DNA of 64,000 bases, taken from contig OX424561.1 of assembly GCA_949152475.1 (NCBI GenBank), forward strand, positions 22,934,481 to 22,998,480. Reading direction: 5' to 3'. Below the pieces are notes generated by a model. That model was not told the origin of the DNA. It was given only the letters and a program-made list of their open reading frames with translations, and ran no database searches. The position numbers and the translations under genes are program-made. The stretch comes from Terebella lapidaria. Lineage: Eukaryota; Annelida; Polychaeta; Terebellida; Terebellidae. Numbering within the stretch: position 1 is the stretch's first letter; each line of letters opens with the position of its first letter. Below, one piece after another: positions 38,601 to 50,600 of the stretch.

Positions 38601-41600
38601 CGCCTGTTTTAAGTTTCGGTTTTGGCTCAGGAGTGGCTCGTGCTTGGTCTGGTAATAATAACCAAACACCAATCACCAGTCATGCATTCCTGTCCGTATA
38701 ACAGTAGTTCTGCCAAGCACACACAAATATACATCCTCACATACCTTGTGCCGTTTTGTCAACATTCTGTTTGCTAATCAACTGTGGGTTCAGGACCCAT
38801 TCGTCAGAGCCAAAATGCACATACACGTCTCCATCGCTGTCGATCTTCTTAACTATGCCAGCTTTACCAAGGCTCTGCGAATACATTGGTGAACTCCAAA
38901 AGCAAATGGTATGCTGTTCTTAAAATAAATGTTCCTATTGGAGCATCACGATAAATAGCAGAATTCAGAATGTTATGATATGGCTATATATTTCTATTAT
39001 CATGGTCTTAATTTGTTATAAGTTTGTCTGATATCAGTCAAGCAACTATGATGGGAGGGGTTATTGTTGTTGATATTAGCGGACGGCAGTTTACAACTGG
39101 CAAACATCGCGCATAATAATAATAATAATAACGTAAATACAATATAATGACAATCGATATGCACTGGAAACACGTAATACGTGGGGGCTCATCTGGGGAA
39201 AACAAGAAAAATTTTGTCGTTCATGACTCCATATATGGGGTTTTCAATACATGATAATACCATTTGATTCAACAAAGTTACCTGCCATTTGTTAATGTTT
39301 GGTTGATACTGTTATAAATGGTTTGGATGGTTGTGCTGCTTACATCTATATAGACGATATAATTGTGATCATTGAAAATTATTCATGTCATGAGGTTATT
39401 CATACCTATGAGGTATTCAGATATATGCTACTTTGGGGCGTTTGGTAAGGCTTTGTTTTCTGTTGCTGTTCCCCTTGAGGTACCTTGATCATTGCTGGAT
39501 TGAAGCCTCCATGTCCATCCTGCAGATGATTGACTCTGCCAAGGTCATCATGCAGTTTGACGACGTCCCCAACTGAAAACTCGCTCATCGTGTCTTGTTT
39601 CTTCTCAATTTCTCCTTTGAAAGAAGCATCAAAAGCGTCAGATTTATAACTTTTAAGGTGAAGCTTTCTATGCATGACTACTCCCTGGATATGATAACCT
39701 AACAGTTAGGGATTTTCATGATTGTTCAACTACCACATTATATTTCCCTACACCGGTATATATATTATGTATTATATAAATACAACCCTGTATGTATATT
39801 GGTACAGCGTATTATTCCCGGAGAGAGAGATTACTGCCCGAGGCGTTAGCCGAGGGTGGTAATGTCTCACGAGGGGAATAATCTGCTGCGACGAGTCCAA
39901 AAATAACGTCCGTTTCGCTCTACGACGCACCGTTTCCGAGATATCGACGAAAACGAAAAATGCCGACTCGGCAAAAAAATTTCAGGTCAAAGTTCATCCG
40001 TAATACCCTTTAGGAATGTTTATCTAGGTCGACGAGTCTGGAAATAACGTCCGTTTCACTCTACGACGTACCGTTTCCGAGATATGCAGGATGCCTCAAG
40101 GATGACTCAACAAAAAATTATTTCGACCTCTAGGTCAAAGGTCGTTTGACGTATCGATCCCAAAATCGATAGGATTCTTCCCTGGTGGTATATAAACCTC
40201 CATGCAAAGTTCTGCAACTATTGCCTGAATTTTTTTTCCGAGTTATCTTCCGGAAACCAAGTCTCAAAATCAGCCTTGATTTCATCCTCACGGACCTCGG
40301 AGCCGGATCAGAAAAACAAAAAACCCTTAGACATGTTTGTCTAGGGCGACGAGTCCGAAAATAACGTCCGTTTCGCTCTACGACGCACATTTTCTGAGAT
40401 ATGCAGGAAGCCTCAAGGACGAATCAGCCAAAAATTATTTTGACCTCTAGGTCAAAGGTCGTTCGACGGATCGATCCCAAAATCAATAGGGTTCTTCCCT
40501 GGTGGCATATGAACCTCCATGCAGAGTTCTGCAACTATTGCGTGAATATTTTTCGAGTTATCGTCCGAAAACCAAGTCTCAAAATTAGCCTTGATTTCAT
40601 CCTCACGGACCTCATGGACCTCGGAACCGGCTCAAAAAGAATAGGGTTCTTCCACATATCATTTCTGACCAGTGGTGAAATTCTGACAATGATCCATCAA
40701 GGCAATCTAAAGTTATCGTCCGGAAACCAAAACGGCCGAAGAAGAAGAAAAAATTCTGCTAAAACCATAAAGGCATTTCTGCCGAAATGCCTTAATAATA
40801 CACAAGGACGATGGTCTTCGGGCACTTTTTATGACACCCGCGTCCGTGTGCATTATCTGACTTAGTACAGGGGTTCCTATTTGCAGGAACAGTAATCTGG
40901 TGGTAACTCTGTTCAAAAGTAACCTGTCATCAACAAAGGAAACGGCCCCAACCATGCACTAAATATTGTTATATCTATGGGCCGCTCGGCAATAATACAA
41001 TAATGCGAATAAGTAATGTGTAATAGATACTGTTAGTTTGAATAAGTAATTACCACGGGTGGCTTCCGCTCCCAGCATTTTTGCGAAGCTTTCAGACAAG
41101 TTGTATATCAAAGATCTCAGCAAAACCTGATCCAGAGCTGGTGATAGAAAAACAAATGGAAAAAAAATCATGACAATATTCCAAAGAGATTCCCCATTTA
41201 CATTATGCATAGTATGCGATTCTTGGATCAGTGTATTCTGGTCTAATTATAATACATAAATCTAACTCACATGCATCATCATCTGATTCATCATCATCAG
41301 TAGCAGCAGCGGCTGCTACAAGTTTCTGTCGTGGACAATATTCAGAGACAAACAAACAACTTCACCGTCTGAACCAATTCAAATACCCCACATGAAAACG
41401 ATTTTCCTATCACAAAGGACATTCGTACTACGACACAATACATTTTGTGCCGATATTCTGTTGCACCGAGTCAGAAGTGTATGTGTGCGTACGAAGAATA
41501 CATCAACTGATGTGTTAAAAAGTATATGACTTGCAAAACTCAACGTATCAGGGCGGGATAAGGACCAGTCCCGGAAAAAAAACTTTGAAGTGGAGAATGG

Positions 41601-44600
41601 GTGATCATATAAATCTTTATACATGTATGTATCTAATAAGCCGTTGGTTTATTATACACTAAAAAAGAAAGAGGAATCTGAAGAAAGAGGAATAAACCGC
41701 AGGTAAAATTCAGAAATAAATCATTGCAAGTGTGACAGGAGAAATTTCGGGCCTACTCTAAGCATCACCAAGAGAATAACACTCCATCGGGAATCTTTCC
41801 AAACAGTAGGAGTACCCAGTACCCAGATCACTTCACCTGCAGAAGAGGTTGAAATGCTAACATATATCACAAGAAAAGCAATAAAACATATCACCTCGCT
41901 GGATGAGCGCAAATGATGATGGTCTTCTAGAATTAGGATAATATGATAGAATGCATGGTATATCAACACCATCGAAATACAGAAATAGGGAAAACATTAT
42001 CATTGGATATCGCTCCCTGATCATGGTATTTCCAAAACTTTAAAAAGCTGAAGGCAGAGCCTAAAAAAAAACATTCAACAAAAAATATTGTCTCAGCACA
42101 GTATGGCAGATAAGATTGCATCGTCGGTCCCTACGTTGTAATGGACGGTAGGACATTGAAAGGTCAAATCATCGACAAATGGGAACTAATTATTTCCAAC
42201 CAAGAGGGTCAAATGACATGAAAATTAGTTCCACAAACATCTCAATGGTGTGGAACAAAAATTCGACAATGTGCAATAGCAAGTAGATTCGAATAGGAGG
42301 AAAGCGTAAGTTGTTATAAGCATGTCTATTACTAAAAAATTTTTTCCTCGTAGGTGACTTGAATGTAATACTTGGACCACGGTGAGTCTCATTTTCAAAC
42401 TGTGTTCTTATTCATATAACAGTACCTTGTACACGTGTATTCCCCGAAGGAAACATAATACCACTGTCAAATATATGCAAGGACCTAAATGGTAAAGAAA
42501 AACCCAATGTTCATAGGAACATCAAACGAAAATGGATGTCTGAATTGGAAGCGGTTGATACATACATGACCAGGCTAGTAATAAACACGAAGACTCTTCA
42601 TTCTTCATTCACCTTCATTCACCTGAACCGCATTAACTTCCATATTCTAAACTGTAGATTACTTGGCCAATAAACAACGTACTGACTACAACAGTAATAT
42701 TATCTGCAACTGCACCAAAGCATCATGTGGCCATAAATACATTCAACTTGAGGATCTACACAATTACCTCAGTTTTCTTTGCAATATCTTCGCTGTCACC
42801 TGGAACGACAAAAGGGAAAGATATAGATGAAATATGCCATTAACTTAGCGTTCCACAGAGAGCTAGCAATCTTCAATGGGCCACGTACTGAGCTGTGGGA
42901 GGTGGTCTCTGTAGTAGAACCAACCAGCTGCAGCAGTCTTGAACTCAACATCGACAAAGCCGCCAAGACCCCGTCTATAGATGTATCCGGTATTTGTGTC
43001 ATGACTCCACTTGACAACTAATGCTGCTTTCTCCATGCCACCCTCTGTCACGTACCCGACACTCGTCACTGTTCCCTCTGTCCCAGCGCCACCTGCGTGA
43101 CAGAACCAGTTTTCCATGAGGCAGTGCAAATGTATGGAAAAGCGTACTACTCAACTTATGCACGAGACTCTATACTGACCATCCTGGTTTGCTTTGCTCC
43201 AGTCTGCCCCTCGCACAACAGTGGCACCCGTGTACAGACCACGCGAATGTATCTTGACAGCATTCATGCGTTTGCCAACATTCCGCCTAACAAAATAACT
43301 AATACCACTACAATATCACAATAACTAATATCACTGGGAAAGCAATTGAAACAATTCTGTATGAGATAACTGTCAATTGTGGGTTTGCTCACCCCTGGGT
43401 GTTCGGAATACTGATACATCTGAACTTGTGATTCCTGTTGTGTCTATCTTCACCATAGCACTCAGTACAGAGGTCATAGTTCCGGCAATCCAGACAATTC
43501 CAGCGCAGACCTTTTACGTTCTTTTCTTTGCAGTGGTCACACACAACATACGGATGGAAGACTCCTGAGTAAACATTGGAAATAGCATCGCTTGGCTATG
43601 AAGTAAACATTGGATACAGCATCGCTTGGCTATGAAATAGTGGGTACAATCAATACAAGGCCTATACGCGATGATACAAGCATGGGCAAATGCTATATCC
43701 AAGACTAGAGTTCGTTTTCAAGTGAAGGGTTTTTTTACGATTGATGAATACTGACGTTTTGTCTTTACTTGGTATGATTGGATCAACCAATCGAGCGATT
43801 TGCTGTCAGTGTCTAATCGTTGCCTCATGGCCCGCTTCAGCTGCTGGAGTAGGCACTGCTGAAGCTTTTGATCACATAGGAAACTACGGTGGCTGATTCT
43901 TGCCATAATGCGTTTTCCCTGAACAGTTTTCGTCGCGAATTTAATTCTGACGACTGAAACTATTTAAATCGCGACCGAAATCATTAAATCCGCGACCATA
44001 ACGTTTTCGCTGCAGCGAAAACTTTCTCGCCGCGAATTAAATACTTTTAGGCGAGAATGGCCATACTTGTTCGAACGCTTTTCTTTCATCACCTCAAAAA
44101 GAACAAATTGTTTATTATTGCAATTATCGCCGCGGCGAATATTCACAGTTAAGTTCAATTATCGCCGCGGCTTTAAGTATTCTCGCTGCAGCAGAAATGT
44201 CGCGGCCGCGGCAACAACGATTTTCGCTGCAGCGAAAATGTTTTGGTCGCGGCAACAATGGTTTTCGCTGCGACGAGAATGTTTTAGTTGCGACAACAAC
44301 TATTTTCGCTGCGACAAGAATGTTTTGGTCGCGGCGAGAATATTTCCGCTGCAGCGAAAACGTTTCGGTCGCGATTTTAATCATTTCCGTCGTCAGAATT
44401 AAAGTCGCGACGAAAACTCTTCAGGACAAACACATTATGGCATGAATCAGCCACTGTAGGAAACGGTCTTTAACTGGTAAGTACTGGTACATTATTGTTT
44501 GTATGAACGTGGTCAGCTGGATTGTATCCGGTAAATGCATGCATAGACATGGATATATGTATATGTGTGTACCTTTTTATTCCTCATGAGTGCGTTTAAT

Positions 44601-47600
44601 CTGATTATTTGATTGTGATTGTACACTACTGCTTGAATAATTATTGTTATCGCACATAAGTCACGGTGGCTAGGCGTTACGCGTTATTCAGGGAGTGCCG
44701 CGTAAAATCGTGAGTATTACGCGTTATTCGTGAGGAAATGACACAGGGAATGACATAGGTCCCCATTTCTAATGAGGAAAATCAATAAAAAAAGTTCAGT
44801 TTCTTCCTAAAATTTTGTTTCCACGGAATATCCCAATGAGCAAACATTGCGTATGCTACTATGATTTACTTGTATACATCGTTATATTTACGAAAATGGA
44901 CACACAGTTCGTGTCAACACCCGCACGCTTGCGACTCGTTTGTGAAATATCATCGGCTATCAATTGAAACCAACAAAGTGCATGTTGGTAAATCATAGAA
45001 TGCTCGGAGAAATCTTTCTTTATTGTTACACAATGTAACCATTTGTTTTAATCGAGTATTCTTTGAACTGAGAAGCTTTTTACGCGTATCAGCCTGAGGG
45101 AGAAAATCTGCACACGCGTTACAGCATGAGGAAACATGTGAGCGTTGTCGGGGATAGTGGAGTTGATAATGCATACACAGAGATTTTTAAAGTATGATTT
45201 GAGACTGCACAATGTCCAGTACTGACGATACTTCTCACTTATCATTATCCTCCATATGTTCCTCCCAATCTTCATAAATCTGAAATTGACAATACTAAGA
45301 GTTTTTCGTGTCTTTTACACAGAAGTTCACCGAGTGAAAACATTATCTTTTGAACGTGAATTCATTCCATCAATTGAGCAGTAAAACTGGAGAAAAGCTC
45401 GCATTAAAAAAAGAAATATCCCAACCTCAACAAACTATTTACTCATGCACATACGCGTAATGCCCTCACGCAAATCGCGTAAAGTATAGCAACTAAACAA
45501 ATGATACATTCAACCTAGATTCGTGCCGCTTGCGACCATTGTGAAACATTTTGAAGAGAGGCACAGGTGAAGCCCATACTTTCAATATCACAGACCTGTC
45601 ATTCTATCTACATTAATGACGATACATAACATTTTCAACCCCAAAACCGAGGAGAGCGGCTGCCGAACAACATCGACAGATATTGTGCAGCCGAAGGTCT
45701 CGCTACACTGGCTTATTTCTATGATTTAAATTCTCAACAACAATCATGAATATGTGTAATGTTCCGTGCGAACCCAAATCCGACATTTCAAAACGGTATA
45801 GTTAGCGAAATTGTATGTTTTTCTTGCTAGGGATCAACCACAGGCTGCCATTTCCTCACGAATAACGTGTAATACTCACTATTTTACGCGGCACTCCCTG
45901 AATAACGCGTAACGCCTAGCCACCGTGTAAGTGCTTTCCTATTTGATACATTGTAAAAACAGGCGTGCAAAATAAAAGTCTTGAAATAATTATTCCCCGA
46001 ATACATAGGCCCTTGGACTTATATGGAGTGAAATTTTATTAGACACAACATCCTTTTCCCAATTATAAGCCCAGGGCTTAAATACGGGGATCCCCGGTGG
46101 CATGTTTGTCTGAGACTGGTCTGCTTGTGGGACCATCATCGCAGGCCAGCGGGTCTTCTCTACGAAAGCCACTAAACATACACAAAAAAGGAGTTTTCAT
46201 CAAATTCGCATACATGAACCTACGGAAGCGTATTACCGCCATGCAAAATTTTTTTTTATCTCGCCATGGCGAGTTACTATCTCGCCGTGGCGAGTTACTA
46301 TCTCGCCATGGCGAGTTATTATCTTGCCGTGGCGAGTTAGCTATCTTGCCATGGCGAGTTACTATCTTGCCGTGGCGAGTTAGCTATCTCGCCATGGCGA
46401 GTTACTATCTTGCCGTGGCGAGTTACTATCTCGCCATGGCGAGTTACTATCTTGCCGTGGCGAGTTAGCTATCTCGCCATGGCGAGTTACTATCTCGCCA
46501 TGGCGAGTTACTATCTTGCCGTGGCGAGTTACTATTCTGTCCTCAATAGCATCGTGACGTAGCCCCCAAAGTCATCTGAGATCAATTGCAAGGTTACCGA
46601 AAGATGAGCCCTTCACATAATTGTGACTTCCTATACATGTTTAGCACATGAACCCATAATACGAACTTATAAAAGCTTCTCAAGGGTATCTTATGGCCAA
46701 TCTGCGCAATTTGGTGTAGCTATAACTATTTTTCGAGCACTCGGGGTCTGCTGGAGTCAAGTCCATGTTCATCAGAAAATGCACACATTAAATTGGATAA
46801 ATTTAGGAAAGGATAGGACAAATACCTATCCTGTCCTAACCCTAATTCTATTAATACAAATCCAGACTCTATCATGAAGCATTCAGCGTTCAGGCGAGAT
46901 TTATTATGAAGTGGCCATCTCGGGCCAAAAATGGACGGAATTTAGCGTACAATATAACGTGTACTGAATAGGTTCTGGATAGAACGTTTTACGGTTGTTT
47001 GAGCTTATACATATATGGAACCTCAACAGTTTCATTTAGAACCTTTTTGAAAGGTTCTTTGTGTGGAATCTTTTTCGTGGAACCTCAAAGGTTCTTTGTA
47101 AAGAAAATTTGGAATTATGAGATGAAGTTTTCGTAAAGGTTCAACCCGGGTTCTTTCACAACCAGTGAATTGAAACTTTTGGGGGTACTTAAAGGTACCA
47201 TCAAATAACGTTTAGGTTCTATGAAGAACTCTCCCTGATTCAAATATGTTTCCATCCAAAAAAAAAAATCAGTTCCATATTGACCTATTTCAGGTTCCTT
47301 GCAGGTTAGGTAAAGAACCTCCAAGTGGTTCAATATTTGTTCACTCTAAAGTACTCAAGTTTCTAAATAGAACATCTCAGGTTCTTCAGAGTACCTTCCA
47401 ATTGTTTTCAAAAGAATATCCTATGGTTCAAAGTAAGTTGTTTGAAACACATCAATTTCATATTGCACCTTCGAAAGCTCTATAGTTAAAGAAAAAGGTG
47501 TATATTTATTTATACGCATAAATCGGGAAAATACTCTGAGTCAAAAACCCTTTACTCCATTCATGTATAATGAACCTTATAAGAACCTTATAAGTCCAAA

Positions 47601-50600
47601 CTAGGAGTTAATAAGTCCAAATTAGTCCGACTTGGGACACTGCTGAGACCAATGAAGACATTATCCAGCCTGGGAACGTGGGAGAGCCTACTTGGGACAA
47701 TGCTGACACAAATGAAAACCTTATCCAGCCTGGGGGGCATGGCAGAGGCTACAGGGAACACTGCCGAGACAAATGAAGGACAGCTGTCACTAATTCCTTC
47801 GGCCATACAAAACAATGATAAGAAGCCCAAATTCAAGTCTCCATAGCTCCGTCCCAGAACAAGATGAACCGGGTGTCACAGGGAAGAATCCGTTGGATCT
47901 TCCCAAGGTTTTCTGTTTGGAGGATGGCCTCAAGGTTTCCTTGCATGTCATCCCTTCCTTCCTAGTGAAGCTTGCCTTCTCTCCATCGTTGGCCTTCACG
48001 ATCCCTGCCTTGGTTTCGTCTTTAGGCTCGAATCTGATAAAAGACTGTCTTCTATGCCCGGTGTAGGCTTTGCGCTTGTAACTTAAGTGAACAAAAAATC
48101 TTTGTGCTGGCAAACGTCTGTTGTTCATATCGCATCAGTCAATATTCCACCGAGACATACGTTCCACTTCCTACTCGCCCTGGATTCAAAAGTGTATCCA
48201 AATTTGCTATGACCTGGCCAAGCAGGACTCCACTTGTTCGTTTGAGGTAAGCGTCCATGACGTTAGAGCCATGGCGACCTCCATATATGGGATGTGTTCC
48301 CCTCGATCAAGTGATGCTGATGGCAATCCCATAACACCTTCACCTCTTTCTACCTTAGGGACTTGATATGGACGAGATGTGAGGGTTACCACCTCGAGCC
48401 CGTTGTTGCCGTGCACGGTGTCGTCACCCTGTGAGGTGGATGTGGCCCACCTGATATACGTTGCGTTCACTTGTACATATGTTGCTGTTCCACGGTTTCG
48501 AGTTAAGGTTTGTTAGGGAACCCACTGGAACCTGTTTTTCTAAGAGTGAATAATATGTATCTTGCTGTGCAGAAAAGTCGCTGATTTCATCAGAGCGACA
48601 TTGTGAAAGCTGCCACTTGATATTAGATGCATAAATATCAGTGACCTGGAAAGAATACTCATGATTTATGTGACCGTTAGGTGATTGGACCAGATTTAAT
48701 CGGCACCGTAGTTCGAATCGTTTATTAAAATCACATAAAGAAACCCTGAAACAATGATATACATTCAATACGACTTCACATGAAATACAATACAAATATG
48801 ACTGAACAGTAACAACAAAATATAGTAATAAATGCATTACCCAGTAATATGGGGTTTTCTGTTCAGAGAGTACACTGGAGCGGCAGTTCGCTCACCAACT
48901 GTAAAATATGGTTGATAGTAGTTAATTGACAAAGCTGACGGAATTATAACAGAGGTAATACTGTCGAATATTCAATATATTCGACCAAGGTATACGATAC
49001 AACTATAATAATAATGTACTGTATTACACGGATAGTAGTACACAAAAGAACATAGTGAACATACCTTGTTAGATACAGTGATCCAGTACTGAGTTAGTGG
49101 CACACATGTAACTTGAGTGCATGAATGGCGTATCTCATACCAACGAAAGACATTTTGAACGTTATTCGTGGATGAGATTTCGCATTATACTCTATAATTA
49201 TCTCAAACACACACTTTGGGAGGGGGAGTCGATATTCGACATTGTCGTCGAGTTACTTCCTTTCTCCATCCACATAGATCTAACATATTCAATATTTCTG
49301 GAAAACTTCAGTTGTCGTGTCCAAGCATTGCTCAACCTACTCGTTCACAATCCCAGCGATTCAATGGAAATTGTCATACCTAGAGCGCATACAGGCCATG
49401 CGTGTCAAGAGGGTTGATTTCATCATAATTTCATCATCAACTATGGGGTGAATCCATAGTATCTGCCGACCTACGTTTGGGGAATACAATGACACACCGA
49501 CGCCGAGATAGTAACTCGCCACGGCGAGATAGCTAACTCGCCACGGCAAGATAGTAACTCGCCACGGCGAGATAGCTAACTCGCCACGGCGAGATAGTAA
49601 CTCGCCACGGCAAGATAGCTAACTCGCCACGGCGAGATGCTAACTCGCCACGGCGAGATAGTAACTCGCCATGGCGAGATAGTAACTCGCCACGGCGAGA
49701 TAAAAAATTTTTTTTGCATGGCGGTAATACGCTTCCGTATGAACCAGCCCTCGAACTCCTGAACTTTATTTTTAAACAAATGGGATATTTTGGCTAATTC
49801 TTTGTGTTATTTGGAAACTCACGAAAACCAAATAAGGAATACAAGACAAAACAGAAAATTCCTAAAATTTGCCTATCGGAAACTGAGCACTATTTTTACA
49901 AGTTGATTTGGAGACACTAGTCAAGGAATACAAAGCAAGAGAAAAATTTCAATACTTTTTTCTTCACAAAAACTTATAACTTTCCAAGGTCTATATAATA
50001 GCCAAATTCAAGGTCACCACCGAAATCGTACGAATTTCCATCTAAATGTGCCAATATATATGGTGTATCTGGAAGTATTCTGTAAGGGGCCGGTCATTAT
50101 TTATCAGGTGGGGGGGTTGGGTAAAAACTGGGGGGGTCACACTTCCATTTTCAACATTATTGGGGGGGTCATACTTTTATTTTCGATGGGACTGGGGGGG
50201 TCGGAGTTTGAAATTGAGTTATTTTGAGAAAATCTGAATAGTAAAATAGTTAAATAATTAGGTTGAAACAATCCACTCAATATCAGTACATGGACTGATT
50301 GGAGTACGCGATGGAATTTCATAACATTTTCATTAAAACCATAATCTCACTGAAACCGGATCATGCAGAAGACCATTCAGGAACACCAACATCGAGAGAT
50401 GCCGCAATCCGTGTGCATCAGGGCTCAAAATTTATATTTTTATCCAGGAGCCAAAGGCTCCTATTTTGCTCCAGATTTCAGGAGCCAATTGGCTTCTAGA
50501 AGCATATTTCAATATTACTTTACAGATTTTCATCAGCCAATTGGCTCGAGGGCTCTATTGCCTGAGAGCAAATCTGAAATGTTTTGGGCCTATGGCTACC

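Larger units (their letters stand above)
46221..49739. mobile_element. 3.5-kb foldback element with palindrome-array arms
   Basis: Termini TACGGAAGCGTATTACCGCC and its complement, flanked on both sides by TGAACC (6-bp duplication). The left arm (46255-46535) is about 13 copies and the right arm (49505-49705) about 9 copies of a 21-bp unit whose core is CTCGCCATGGCGAG or CTCGCCGTGGCGAG. The interior holds a 'gaacc...ggttc' repeat zone (46985-47420), a decayed tyrosine recombinase (47910-48290) and otherwise unrecognised AT-rich sequence. In intron 1. Confidence 0.75.

Noticed and set aside
40401..40865. 154-codon plus-strand ORF
   Set aside because: Lies in family B repeat; other copies do not preserve the frame and there is no recognisable motif.
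44067..44445. ORFs of 82-111 codons with repeated Phe/Arg/Cys motifs
   Set aside because: Created by palindromic units of the foldback MITE, open on both strands.
46097..46468. 123-codon ORF with repeated LPWRV/YLAVAS peptides
   Set aside because: Follows from the 21-bp unit of the foldback element's left arm; the right arm gives the same peptides.
46255..49705. CRISPR-like array (regular short repeats)
   Set aside because: Spacers are not unique: the 'spacer' is a constant short AT-rich sequence, and the host is an intron-bearing animal.
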